Shown: piece after piece, positions 44,769 to 56,541 of the stretch | Numbering within the stretch: the first letter of the stretch is position 1 | Layout of the letters: each line of letters starts with the position of its first letter | Origin: Aegilops tauschii subsp. strangulata | Lineage: Eukaryota > Streptophyta > Magnoliopsida > Poales > Poaceae | Length of the DNA stretch: 64,000 bases | Assembly (NCBI RefSeq): GCF_002575655.3 | Contig: NC_053039.3 | Coordinates: forward strand, 240,042,622-240,106,621 | Direction: 5' to 3' | Made by a program: the position numbers and the translations under genes | The notes under the pieces: generated by a model | Database searches by the model: none | What the model was told of the DNA's origin: nothing | The model's input: the letters and a program-made list of their open reading frames with translations, nothing else

Positions 44769-45611
44769 ATGGCACTAACGAGGAGGTTCTCCACCGCAGA
44801 AAAGGGGGAGGCCCCCAAGGAGGGGCAAGGTTCGCCGCTGCCCAAGAGAGGCCGCGGACGCCCCCGCAAGTACGCCGCACCCCCAGCGATGGCCCCTCGG
44901 GGGCGCAGGGATACCTTTTCGAGAGCAGGCGTCGCCTCAGGCAGCCGCGGCGGCGCTTCTTCTCGTGGTGGGAGCCGCCGAGGACGGGGCAACTCCTGCA
45001 ATGGGGGGAGGAGCGATGTGGTCGCCCGGCCTCCTCGGTCGCGCTCCCACTCAGCGGATACGTTCCCAGAATTTGTCATGTGGTTGGAGAGGCCTGCTGG
45101 CATCTGGATCCCGCTCCCGTGCTTCTTCGTGGGTGTGCTACCGACCGCGGGGCTTGATGGCCTCTGGCTGCAGGCTGATGGCTGCTGCAGGAGGGCCTCA
45201 TGGGTGGGGGTTGAAGTCACCGCCATGTGCAATGTGTCCTTGACCCGCTGTTGGCAGCTGTTTGCCCGCGCGCGGGGCCTGAGCATGAGGTGCACCCTCC
45301 ATTTCAGGTATGACGGCCTTGCGGCCCTCTATGTGAGGGTGTTTGGGGAAGACGGCCGTCGTGCAGGGTGCTTCCCGGAGGACAGCAACGGTAACGATGA
45401 GCTTGCCCTTGGCGACAACCACGGTAATAACGAGGGTGAGCTTGTCCTTGGCGACGGTCGTGCTACATCCAACAGCGGCAGCTCCTCCTCCGGTGAGAGC
45501 ACCAGCGACAGCAGCTACGACGAACCACCACAGCGCCGGGCTCGGATTGGGGAAGACGACGAGCTGCCTCACCACCGTGCCCCGATGAAGCAGGAGGAAT
45601 ACTCGGACTGA
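44769..45611 (+). CDS. T3 antisense gene: AT-hook plus B3-like DNA-binding protein
   Basis: Intact 280-codon single-exon ORF on the strand opposite to T3. I chose ATG 44769 because a TATA box and pyrimidine leader precede it; the frame is open further upstream but only through LTR-side DNA. Residues 26-34 (KRGRGRPRK) form an AT-hook, which binds AT-rich minor grooves. Residues 50-90 are Arg/Gly/Ser-rich. Residues 98-205 resemble a degenerate plant B3 domain: an IPLPCFF strand, then CWQLFARARGL and LHFRYDGLAALYVRVFG, which fit the usual W-F-L-G-F-DG-V-F pattern of B3 proteins. The tail is acidic and Ser-rich (SSGESTSDSSYDEP). A nuclear DNA-binding role is inferred, not shown. It is unrelated to the T1, T2 and G4 antisense proteins. 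Confidence 0.68.
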   Translation: MALTRRFSTAEKGEAPKEGQGSPLPKRGRGRPRKYAAPPAMAPRGRRDTFSRAGVASGSRGGASSRGGSRRGRGNSCNGGRSDVVARPPRSRSHSADTFPEFVMWLERPAGIWIPLPCFFVGVLPTAGLDGLWLQADGCCRRASWVGVEVTAMCNVSLTRCWQLFARARGLSMRCTLHFRYDGLAALYVRVFGEDGRRAGCFPEDSNGNDELALGDNHGNNEGELVLGDGRATSNSGSSSSGESTSDSSYDEPPQRRARIGEDDELPHHRAPMKQEEYSD

Positions 45612-46551
45612 GCTCGGGCGCCGCTGGAGCCTGGCCTCGGGAGCTGCTGTAGTTGTGCGGCCTCCTTTTGTTTTTTCCTTTCTTTGCATTCAAAAAAAGT
45701 AGAGGGACCTACTAGGGTGTGTAATGAAATACGACGCTCGCACTGCTATGCTATGTTTGTTATTTTGATATTATGCCCTGATACTCGTGTTTCCTCCAGG
45801 TGCGATTCGGGTACTTAACTCGATGTGCTTGCGGTCGACACTTACTTCGCGAGGGTGTGCCTTTCCAAGGGCATCTTCTAGAGCTTCCTCCTTGAGGACC
45901 CGAGGGTCGTTGGGCCTCGGGAGACGTCGTGCAGATGCAGGGTTAGAAAGCCTCATGAGGTGCCTCGTCCTACCTCGGACAAGCTTCTGAGCGTAGACTG
46001 GTTTTGGCTAGCGCGCCACGTCGCGATGCCCAGGGGCACGGACTTAAGAGGCCGTGCATGTCCATGAGCTCGTTCGAGGGCGTCTCGCGAGGATTGAGGG
46101 CGTCAAGCTGGGGCGGCAAGGCATCGGCGAGGTGTGGTCGCGGGTGAGCCCAGGCGTGCACACCGTACCTAGCCCCCACTTGCGGGACGCACGAGGAAGA
46201 GCGACGGGCAACTGCCGCTCCTCCTGAGACTCGGTTAGAAAAGCGAACAAAAAACAGAAAGAGAGAAAATTTCCAACCCTGGCGAACGAAAGGCACAAAA
46301 GCTCCAAATTTTATTCAAGAAGTTGCAAACCAACTATAGAAAGCAAGCAAAAGAACAGCCGCGTCCGGCACCTAGACTAGTCTTCTTCTCTTCCCACCAG
46401 CGCAGAGCATGGGGCCTCCATTAGGACGTGGGTGGGAGCCCCCGTGAGGCCCACGGGCGACGCTCAGGAGACTCCGGGGCGTGTACAGACCCAACTCATT
46501 ATTATGTGACAGTGTCACGAGCGGAGACCTTCACAAGCGTGGGGCCTTGCT
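45612..46551. other. T3 spacer between antisense gene and integrase end
   Basis: No convincing ORF. The two converging genes end here, so it probably holds both 3' ends. Confidence 0.5.
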
Positions 46552-47085
46552 TCATGGGCAGAACTTCCGGAGGTGCTGGATGTTCCAGGCTTTCTGGATG
46601 GGGATCCCGTCCTGCGTCTCCAGGCGCGCAGCGCCAGGCCTAGAGACACGGGTGATCTTGAACGGGCCCTCCCACATGGGCAAGAGCTTATGCAGCCCTT
46701 CCCTGGAGAGCACCCGTCTCAGGATGAGATTAACCACCTCGAGCGTCCTAGAGCGGACGCTGCGGCAGAGGTAATGTCGTAGTGCCTGCTGGTACCTCAC
46801 TACTCGTAGCAAGGCCTGGCAGCGGCGCTCCTCCCCCAGCACGAGGTCCATCCCCTGCGAGGCGTCCTGGCATGCCTCATCAAATTCCAAGACACGCGCG
46901 GAGTGATGCCTGACCTCGTGAGGGAGAACCACTTCAGCTCTGTAGATGAGGAAGAATGGAGTCTCGTCCGTCAGCTTGATCGCGGTGGTGCGGATGGACC
47001 ACAGCACGGACTAGAGCTCATCGAGACCGCCCCTGACGCAGGCCTCGAGCTTCTTCCTCAAGGTCCTTGCCTTGACGCCTCTCAG
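46552..47085 (-). pseudogene. T3 integrase, C-terminal piece
   Basis: On the minus strand 47007-46552 reads TTAIKLTDETPFFLIYRAEVVLP, the end of the integrase catalytic core. The C-terminal domain follows (LHKLLPMWEGPFKITRVSRPG, IPIQKAWNIQHLRKF). It is continuous with 55817-56541 once the Copia element and one CTCAG copy are removed. Confidence 0.85.
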
Positions 47086-48783
47086 TGTCGGGGAACGTAG
47101 TAATAATTCAAAAAAATCCTACGTGTCACCAAGATCAATCTAGGAGAAGCTAGCAACAAGGGAGAGGGAGTGCATCTTCATACCCTTGAAGATCGCTAAG
47201 CGGAAGCGTTACAAGAACGCGGTTGATGGAGTCGCACTCGCGGCGATTCAAATCGCGGATGATCCGATCCAAGCGCCGAACGGACGGCGCCTCCATGTTC
47301 AACACACGTATAGCCTGAGGACGTCTCCTCCTTCTTGATCTAGCAAGGGGAGAGGAGAAGTTGAGGGAGAACTCCGGCAGCACGACGGCGTGGTGGTGGA
47401 GCTCGTGGTTCTCCGGCAGAGCTTCGCTACGCTCAACAGAGGAGGGGAGGAGTTGGATGGGGAGGGCTGCGCCAGGGGCAATGGGTGCAGCTCCCATGCA
47501 CCTCCCCACTATATATAGGGGTGGAGGGGTCTGGATTCTTGACCTCCAAGTCCATTGGGGCGTTGGCAAACGTGGGAGGAAAGAATCCCATCCTTTCCCT
47601 TCCCCACCGATTGTTATCCCCCATTTTAAGGGATCTTGATCTTATCCCTTCGGGATATGATCTTATTCCTTCTAAGGGGGGTTCATGGTGCGCCTTGACC
47701 AAGGGCGTGGGGCCTTGCCCCCACTACCCATGTTCATGTGGGTCCCCCATCCAGGTGGGCCCCACTCCAGAACCTCCTAGAACCTTCCCGTTACAATACC
47801 GAAAAATCCCAAACATTTTCCGGTGGCCAAAATAGGACTTACCATATATAAATCTTCACCTCCGGAAAATTCTGGATCTCCTCGTGACGTCCGGGATCTC
47901 ATCCGAGACTCCGAACAACTTTCGGTAACCACATACAATTCCCATTACAACTCTAGCGTCACCGAACCTTAAGTGTGTAGACCCTACGGGTTCGGGAACC
48001 ATGCAGACATGACCGAGATGCCTCTCCGGCCAATAACCAATAGCGTGATCTGGATACCCATATTGGCTCCCACATGTTCCACGATGATCTCATCGGATGA
48101 ACCACGATGTCGGGGATTCAATCAATCCCGTATATAATTCCCTTTGTCCATCGGTATGCTACTTGCCCGAGATTCGATCGTCGGTAACTTTACTCGTTCC
48201 GTAACGCATGATCCCGTGGCTAACTCCTTAGTCACATTGAGCTCATTATGATGATGTATTACCGAGTGGGCCCACATATACCTCTCCGTCATACGGAGTG
48301 ACAAAAGCCGGTCTCGATTCGTGCCAACCCAACAGACACTTTCGGAGATACCTGTAGTGCACCTTTATGGTCACCTAGTTATGTTTTGACGTTTGATACA
48401 CCCAAAGCATTCCTCCGGTATCCAGGAGTTGCACAATCTCATGGTCTAAGGAAATTATACTTAACATTAGAAACGCTCTAGCAAACAAACTACGCGATCT
48501 TGTGCTATGCTTAGGATTGGGTCTTGTCCATCACATCATTCTCCTAATGATGTGATCCTGTTATCAATGGCATCCAATGTCCATGGTCAGGAACCCACAA
48601 CCATCTATTGATCAATGAGCTAGTCAACTAGAGGCTCACTAGGGACATGTTGTGGTCTATGTATTCACACATGTATTACGGTTTCCGATTAATACAATTA
48701 TAGCATGAACAATAGACAATTATCATGAACAAGGAAATATAATAATAACCTTTTTATTATTGCCTCTATGGCATATTTCCAAA
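47086..48783 (-). repeat. Angela-type 3' LTR
   Basis: 1698 bp. The plus-strand left end is TGTCGGGG (right LTR: TGTTGGGG). The inner end has lost one base (CCAAAAG instead of CCAACAAG), so this terminus is damaged. It lacks about 33 bp present at 55178-55213. The TATA-like TATATATAG lies at about 47511-47519 on the element strand. The element-strand polypurine tract is the complement of AGTCTCCCACTTG at 48784-48796. Confidence 0.9.
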
Positions 48784-48816
48784 AGTCTCCCACTTGCAGT
48801 AGAGTCAATAATCTAG

Positions 48817-49719
48817 TTATATTGTGATGAATCGAACACCCATAGAGTTTTGGTGCTGGTCATGTTTTGCTCGTGAAAGAGGTTTAGTCAACGGATCTGC
48901 GACATTTAGATCCGTATATACTTTACAAATATCTATGTCTCCATCTTGAATATATTCACGAATGGATTTGAAGCGGCGCTTGATGTGCTTGGTCTTCTTG
49001 TGAAACCTGGGATCCTTGGCAATGGCAATAGCTCTAGTGTTGTCACAGAAGAGAGTCATCGGGCCCGACGCATTGGGAATCAGTCCTAGGTCGGTGATAA
49101 ACTCCTTCACCCAGACTCCTTCCTGAGCTGCTTCCGAAGCAGCTATGTACTCCGCTTCACATGTAGATCCCGCGATGACGCTTTGCTTGCAACTGCACCA
49201 GCTGACTGCCCGAGCATTCAAAATGTACACCTATCCGGTTTGTGACTTGGAGTCATCCAGATCTGTGTCGAAGCTAGCATTGACGTAACCCTTTACGACG
49301 AGCTCTTCGTCACCTCCATAAACGAGAAACATATCCTTAGTCCTTTTCAGGTACTTCAGGATATTCTTGACTGCTGTCCAGTGGTCCACTTCGGGATTAA
49401 TTTGGTACCTTCCTACCAAACTTATGGCAAGGTTCACATAAGGTCTGGTACACAGCATGGCATACATAATAAATCCTATGGCCGAGGCATAAGCGATGAC
49501 ACTCATCTTTTCTCTTTCTTCTGCCGAGGTCGGGCGTTGAGCTATGCTCAATCTCACACCTTGCAATCCAGGCAAGAACCCCTTCTTGGACTGATCCATA
49601 TTGAACTTCTTCAATATCTTGTCAAGGTATGTGCTTTGTGAAATACCAATGAGGCGTCTCGATCTATCTCTATAGATCTTGATGCCTAATATGTAAGCAG
49701 CTTCTCCAAGGTCCTTCAT
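48817..49719 (-). pseudogene. Angela-type RT end and RNase H
   Basis: Two adjoining ORFs on the minus strand. 49719-49231 (MKDLGEAAYILGIKIYRD, SAIGFIMYAMLCTRP) ends with a stop at SKSQTG. 49230-48817 (AGSTCEAEYIAASEAAQE, FCDNTRAIAIAKDPRFH) ends the polyprotein. The RNase H block reads GYVNASFD where GYTDASF is usual, so a catalytic-type Asp is replaced by Asn. Confidence 0.85.
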
Positions 49720-50544
49720 TCAAAAACACTTTTTTAAGTAGGCCTTTATGCTTTCCAAAAGTTCTATATCATTTCCCATCAACAGTATGTCATCCACATA
49801 TAATATGAGAAATGCTACAGAGCTCCCACTCACTTTCTTGTAAATACAGGCTTCTCCATAAGTCTGTATAAACCCAAACGCTTTGATCATCTCATCAAAG
49901 CGAATGTTCCAACTCCGAGATGCTTGCACCAGTCCATAGATGGAGCGCTGGAGCTTGCATACTTTGTCAGCATTCTTAGGATCGACAAAACCTTCCGGCT
50001 GCATCATATACAATTCTTCCTTAAGGAAACCATTAAGGAATGCTGTTTTGACATCCATTTGCCAGATCTCATAATCATAGAATGCGGCAATTGCTAACAT
50101 GATTCGGATGGACTTCAGCTTTGCTACGGGTGAGAAGGTATCATCGTAGTCAACCCCTTGAACTTGTCGATAACCCTTAGCGACAAGCCGAGCCTTATAG
50201 ACGGTCACATTACCATCCGCGTCATTCTTCTTCTTAAAGATCCACTTATCCTCTATGGCTTGCCGATCATCGGGCAAGTCCGTCAAAGTCCATACTTTGT
50301 TTTCATACATGGATCCTATCTCGGATTTCATGGCTTCAAGCCATTTGTTGGAATTCGGGCCCGCCATCGCTTCTTCATGGTTCGAAGGTTCACCGTTGTC
50401 TAATAACATTATTTCCAGGACAGGGTTGCCGTACCACTCTGGTGCGGAACGTGTCCTTGTGGACCTAAGAAGTTCAGTAGCAACTTGACCCGAAGTTTCA
50501 TGATTATCATCATTAACTTCCTCTCTAGTCAGTGCAGGCACCAC
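49720..50544 (-). pseudogene. Angela-type reverse transcriptase
   Basis: 274-codon ORF on the minus strand with WKLTDLP-like start (VWTLTDLPDDRQAIEDKW), KARLVAKGYRQVQGVDYDD, the VKTAFLNG block with catalytic Asp, and YVDDILLMGND, the YxDD active site. It ends in a stop after LKKCF (49720). The palm itself looks intact. Confidence 0.88.
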
Positions 50545-50556
50545 AAAAACATCTTC

Positions 50557-51818
50557 CTAAGCTGCACTACTCTCCGGTTCAAGAGGGGGTACCTCGTCAA
50601 GTTCTACTTTCCTCCCACTTACTTCATTCGAGAGAAACTCTTTCTCTAGAAAGGATCCATTCTTGGCAACAAAGATCTTGCCTTCAGATCTGAGGTAGAA
50701 GGTATACCCAATAGTTTCCTTAGGGTATCCTATGAAGACGCATTTTTCCGATTTGGGTTCGAGCTTTTCAGGTTGAAGTTTCTTGACACATAAGCATCGC
50801 ATCCCCAAACATTCAGAAATGATAGCTTAGGTTTCTTCCCAAAACATAATTCATACGGTGTCGTCTCAATGGATATAGACAACGCCCTATTTAAAGTGAA
50901 TGTGGCTGTCTCTAAAGCATAACCCCAAAATGATAACGGAAGATCGGTAAGAGACATCATAGATCGCACTGTATCCAATAGAGTGTGATTGCGACGTTCA
51001 GACACACCATTACGCTGAGGTGTTCCTGGCGGCGTGAGTTGTGAAACAATTCCACGTTTCTTTAAGTGCGCGCCAAACTTGTCACTAAAGTATTCTCCTC
51101 CATGATCTGGTCGTAAGAACTTTATTTTCCTATCACGTTAATTCTCTACCTCGCTCTGAAATTCCTTGAACTTTTCAAAGGTCTCAGACTTGAGCTTCAT
51201 TAAGTAGACATACCCATATCTGCTTAAGTCATCAGTGAGGGTGAGAACATAACGATAGCCACCACGAGCCTCAATGCTCATTGGACCGCATACATTAGTA
51301 TGTATTATTTCCAATAAGATGGTTGCTCGCTCCATTGTTCCGGAGAACGGAGTCTTGGTCATTTTGCCCATGAGGCATGGTTCGCACGTGTCAAATGATT
51401 CATAATCAAGAGACTCCAAAAGTCCATCTGCATGGAGTTTCTTCATGTGTTTGACACCAATGTGACCAAGGCGGTAGTGCCACAAGTATGTGGGACTATC
51501 ATTATCAACCTTACATCTTTTGGCATTCACACTATGAATATGTGTAACATCACATTCGAGATTCAATAAAAATAAACCATTGACCAGCGGGGCATGACCA
51601 TAAAACATATCTATCATATAAATAGAACAACCATTATTCTCGAATTTAAATGAGTAGCCATCTCGCATTAAACGAGATCCAGATACAATGTTCATGCTCA
51701 AAGCTGGCACTAAATAACAATTATTGAGGTTTAAAACTAATCCCGAAGGTAAATGTAGAGGTAGCGTGCCGACGGCGATCACATCGACCTTGGAACCATT
51801 CCTGACGCGCATCATCAC
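50557..51818 (-). pseudogene. Angela-type integrase
   Basis: 51818-51138 holds the protease remainder, the GAG-pre-integrase zinc region (HYRLGHIGVKHMKKLH, CEPCLMGKM) and the core start. That core reads IIHTNVCGPMS: Asn replaces the first catalytic Asp of the DDE triad. After a stop near 51138 and a frameshift, 51005-50730 has ERRNHTLLDTVRSMMSL, the region after the catalytic Glu. 50808-50557 is the C-terminal part (KCVFIGYPKET). At least two frame breaks. Confidence 0.87.
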
Positions 51819-51854
51819 CTCGTCCTTCGCTAGTCTCCGCTTATTCCGCAGCTC

Positions 51855-52226
51855 CTATTTTGAGTTACAAATGTGAGCAACCGCACAGGTATCAAATACC
51901 CAGGAGCTACTACGAGCGCTGGTAAGGTACACATCAATAACATGTATTTCATATATACCTTTGGCGTTGCCGGCCTTCTTATCCGCTAAATACTTGGGGC
52001 AGTACCGCTTCCAGTGACCATTTCCCTTGCAATAAAAGCACTCAGTCTTAGGCTTGGGTCCATTCTTTGGCTTCTTCTTCCCGGCAACTGATTTACCGGG
52101 CGCGGCAACTCCCTTGTCGTCCTTCTTGAAGTTCTTCTTACCCTTGCTTTTCTTGAAACTAGTGGTCTTATTCACCATCAACACTTGATGTTCCGTTTTG
52201 ATTTCCACCTCCGCTGATTTCAGCAT
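51855..52226 (-). pseudogene. Angela-type gag end and protease start
   Basis: A Lys-rich segment, then zinc knuckle CFYCKGNGHWKRYC (CX2CX4HX4C), then the protease start SWVFDTCAVAHICNSK. The active-site triplet is DTC where DTG is required, and a stop follows at once (near 51855). Confidence 0.87.
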
Positions 52227-52235
52227 TGAATATTA

Positions 52236-52805
52236 CTAAAGAATGGACTTCTCCATCCCTTGCATATTATAGTTCATCACAAAGCTCTTGTAGCTAGGTG
52301 GGAGCGACTGGAGGATTCTATCAATGACCGAGTCATCTGGAAGATTAACTCCCAGCTGAGTCAAGCGGTTGTGTAGCCCAGACATTTGGAGTATATGCTC
52401 ACTGACAGAACTATTTTCCTCCATCGTACAACTGTAGAACTTGTCGGAGACTTCATATCTCTCGACCCGAGCATGAGCTTGGAAAACCATTTTCAGCTCT
52501 TGGAACATCTCATATGCTGCATGTTGCTCAAAACGCTTTTGGAGCCCCGATTCTAAGCTGTAAAGCATGCCGCACTGAAACAGGGAGTAATCATCACTAT
52601 GCGACTGCCAGGCGTTCATAACGTCTTGAGTTGCTGGGAAAATGGGTGCGTCACCTAGCGGTGCTTCAAGGACATATGCTTTCTTGGCAGCTATGAGGAT
52701 GATCCTCAAGTTACGGACCCAATCTGTATAGTTGCTACCATCGTCTTTCAGCTTTGTTTTCTCTAGGAACACGCTGAAGTTGAGGGAAACATTAGCGTAG
52801 GCCAT
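52236..52805 (-). pseudogene. gag: Angela-type gag
   Basis: ATG at 52805 (MAYANVSLNFSVFLEK). 189 codons of a Copia UBN2-type Gag (FQELKMVFQAHARVERYEVS, LPPSYKSFVMNYN), ending in a stop at 52236; the next frame continues the polyprotein. Confidence 0.88.
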
Positions 52806-54067
52806 TGGATCTACAGGATAGATTGTAAAGGCAATTTTAGACTAAGTTCATGATAATTAAGTTCATCTAATCAAATTATTTAATGAATTCCCACTGAGAT
52901 AGACATCCCTCTAGTCATCTAAGTGATACATGGTCCGAATCGACTAGGCCGTGTCCGATCATCACGTGGGACGGACTAGTCATCAACGGTGAACATCTCC
53001 ATGTTGATCACATCTACTATACGGCTCATGTTCAACCTTTTGGTCTCTCATGTTCCAAAGCCATGTATGTACATGCTAGGCTTGTCAAGTCAACCTAAGT
53101 GTTTCGCATGTGTAAATCTGGCTTACACCCGTTGTATTCGAAAGCTAGAATCTATCACACCCGATCATCACGTGGTGCTTCGAAACAACGAGCCTACGCA
53201 ACGGTGCACACTTAGGGGGGACATATTTCTTGAAATTTTAGGGAGGTATCATCTTATTTATGCTACCGTCGTTCTAAGCAAATAAGATGTAAACAGGATA
53301 AACATCACATGCAAATCATAAATGACTTGATATGGCCAATATCATCTTGCGCCTTTGATCTCCATCTTCGAGGCGCGGCATGATCACCATCGTCACCGGC
53401 ATGACACCATGATCTCCATCATCGTGTCTTCATGAAGTTGTCTCGCCAACTATTACTTCTACTAGTATGGCTAACGGTTAGCAAAAAGTAAAGTAATTAC
53501 ATGGCGTTTATATTGACTCGCGGGTCATACAATAAATTAAGACAACTCCTATGGCTCCTGCCGGTTGTCATACTCATCGACATGCAAGTCATGATTCCTA
53601 TTACAAGAACATGATCAATCTCATACATCACATATATAATTCATCACATCCTTTTGGCCATATCACATCACATAGCATACCCTGCAAAAACAAGTTAGAT
53701 GTCCTCTAATTGTTGTTGCATGTTTTACGTGGCTGCTCTGGGTTTCTAGAAAGAACGTTTCTTACCCACGCAAAAGCCACAACGGTGATATGCCAATTGC
53801 TATTTACCCTTCATAAGGACCCTCTTCATCGAATCCAAACAAACTAAAGTGGGAGAGACAGACACCCACTAGCCACCTTATGCATCAAGTGCATGTCAGT
53901 CGCTGGAACTTGTCTCACGTAAGCGTACGTGTAAGGTCGGTTCGGGCCGCTTCATCCCACAATGCTGCCGAATCAAGATAATACTAGTAATGGTAAGCAA
54001 ATTGACCAAATCATCACCCACAACTACTTTGTGTTCTGCTCGTGCATAGAATCTACGCATAGACCTA
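52806..54067 (-). other. Angela-type untranslated leader
   Basis: About 1.26 kb between the primer site and gag ATG with no coding signal; a long leader is usual for this group. Confidence 0.75.
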
Positions 54068-54079
54068 GCTCTGATACCA
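54068..54079 (-). other. Angela-type primer binding site, tRNA-iMet
   Basis: Minus-strand TGGTATCAGAGC, the standard complement to the initiator Met tRNA 3' end in plant Copia elements, one base from the LTR. Confidence 0.92.
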
Positions 54080-54080
54080 T

Positions 54081-55811
54081 TGTTGGGGAACGTAGTAATA
54101 ATTCAAAAAAATCCTACGTGTCACCAAGATCAATCTAGTAGAAGCTAGCAACAAAAGAGAGGGAGTGCATCTTCATACCCTTGTAGATCGCTAAGAGGAA
54201 GCGTTACAAGAACGCGGTTGATGGAGTCGTACTCGCGGCGATTCGAATCGCGGAAGATCCGATCCAAGCGCCGAATAGACGGCGCCTCCGCGTTCAACAC
54301 ACATATAGCCCGAGGACGTCTCCTCCATCTTGATCTAGCAAGGGGAGAGGAGAAGTTGAGGGAGAACTCCGGCAGCATGACGGCGTGGTGGTGGAGCTCG
54401 TCGTTCTCCGGCAGAGCTTCGCTACACTCAACAGAGGAGGGGGAGGAGTTGGATGGGGAGGGCTACGCCAGGGGCAAGGGGTGCAGCTCCCATGCACCTC
54501 CCCACTATATATAGGGGTGGAGGGGTCTGGTTTCTTGACCTCCAAGTCCATTGGGGCATTGGAAAACGTGGGAGGATAGAATCCCATCCTTTCCCTTCCC
54601 CACCGATTGTTATCCCCCATTTTAAGGGATCTTGATCTTATCCCTTCGGGATATGATCTTAATCCTTCTAAGGGGGATCTTCGTGCGCCTTGACCAGGGG
54701 TGTGAGGCCTTTCCCCCACTACCCATCTTCATGTGGGTCCCCCATCTAGGTGGGCCCCACTCCAGAACCTCCTAGAACCTTCCCGGTACAATACCGAAAA
54801 ATCCCAAACATTTTTCGGTGGCCAAAATAGGACTTCCCATATATAAATCTTTACCTCCGAAAAATTCTGGAACTCCTCGTGACGTCCGGGATCTCATCCG
54901 AGACTCCGAACAACTTTCGGTAACCACATACAATTCTCATTACAACTCTAGCGTCACCGAACCTTAAGTGTGTAGACCCTACGGGTTCGGGAACCATGCA
55001 CACATGACCGAGATGCCTCTCTGGCCAATAACCAATAGAGGGATCTGGATATATTGGCTCCCACATGTTCCACGACGATCTCATCGGATGAACCACGATG
55101 TCGGGGATTCAATCAATCCCGTATACAATTCCCTTTGTCCATTGGTATGCTACTTGCCCGAGATTCGATCGTCGGTATCCCTATACCTTATTCAATCTCG
55201 TTACCGGGAAGTCTCTTTACTCATTCCGTAACGCATGATCCCGTGGCTAACTCCTTAGTCACATTGAGCTCATTATGATGATGTATTACTGAGTGGGCCC
55301 ACATATACCTCTCCGTCATACGGAGTGACAAAAGCCGGTCTCGATTCGTGCCAACCCAACAGACACTTTCGGAGATACCTGTAGTGCACCTTTATGGTCA
55401 CCTAGTTATGTTTTGACGTTTGATACACCCAAAGCATTCCTACAGTATCCGGGAGTTGCACAATCTCATGGTCTAAGGAAATGATACTTAACATTAGAAA
55501 AGCTCTACCAAACAAACTACACGATCTTGTGCTATACTTAGGATTGGGTCTTGTCGATCACATCATTCTCCTAATGATGTGATCCTGTTATCAACGACAT
55601 CGAATGTCCATGGTCAGGAAACCACAACCATCTATTGATCAACAAGCTAGTCAACTAGAGGCTCACTAGGGACATGTTGTGGTCTATCTATTCACACATG
55701 TATTACGGTTTTCGGTTAATACAATTATAGCATGAACAATAGACAACTCTCAAGAACAAGGAAATATAATAATAAACATTTTATTATTCCCTCTAGGGCA
55801 TATTTCCAACA
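54081..55811 (-). repeat. Angela-type 5' LTR
   Basis: 1731 bp, TGTTGGGG to TTTCCAACA on the plus strand. It is very similar to 47086-48783, with small indels. Confidence 0.92.
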
Positions 55812-55816
55812 CTCAG

Positions 55817-56541
55817 GAACTCTGCATTGGTGCACTCAGCCTGGCTGTTGCTCTGAGGGTGTGCCACCGAAGCGTAGCATATCTGTGTCCCAAGGTTAGC
55901 ACAATATTTTTTGAAAAGGTTGCTGGTGAACTACGAGCCATTGTCGGTGATGATGTGATTAGGGATCTCGAAACGAATCACGAGGCCCTTGATGAACTTG
56001 ATGCCCGAGCCGTCCGGGATGTTGCGGACGGCCTCTACCTCGGCCTACTTGGTGAACTTGTCGATGGCGACGTAGAGGTAGCGGTAGCCCCCGGGCGCTC
56101 GAGGGAACATGCCCAGGATGTCCAGCCCCCAGACCGTGAACGACCATGGGAGCAGGATGGTTTGGATGCCCTGAGGGGGCTGGTAGATCAGCTTGGCATG
56201 GAACTGACAGGCATCACAAGATCTTACCAACTCGGTGGCATCATTGAGCATCGTGGGCTAGTAGAATCCACTGCGGAACGCCTTGCCCACGAGGGTGTCT
56301 GAAGAGGAGTGATGCCCGCAGTCACCGCCATGTATGTCGTCCAACAGCTCGCATCCCTGCTCCCTGGAAATGCATCATAGAGAAACAACGTTTGGCCGCT
56401 TTGGGTAGAGCTCACCGTCCCGGATGCAGTACGCGGTGGCCTGGCGGGCCACACGCTCTGCGTCCTCCTCCTTCTTCGGCAAAGTGCCTTGGAGCAGGTA
56501 TGCCTTGAATTCCTCGGTCCAGCACCCCTCCTGAGGCTCAA
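55817..56541 (-). pseudogene. T3 integrase, N-terminal and core piece
   Basis: On the minus strand it holds the HHCC zinc-binding region (HGGDCGHH...CDACQFHAK) across a frameshift, then the core start VWGLDILGMFPRAPGG with the first catalytic Asp, a stop after IDKFTK (near 56045), the second Asp block and NPQSN-like segment. It is cut at 55816 by the Angela-like element. The enzyme would insert the cDNA; stops and the Copia insertion make it inactive. Confidence 0.82.

Larger units (their letters stand above)
47086..55811 (-). mobile_element. Angela/BARE1-type Copia retrotransposon inserted in T3
   Basis: 8726 bp, minus strand, perfect TSD CTCAG (47081-47085 and 55812-55816). LTRs are 1698 and 1731 bp. 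The polyprotein order is gag, protease, integrase, RT, RNase H, as in Copia. The termini (TGTTGGAAATATGCC on the element strand), the LTR size and the gag sequence fit the Angela/BARE1/WIS group of Triticeae. Many stops and frameshifts make it non-autonomous now. Confidence 0.93.
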
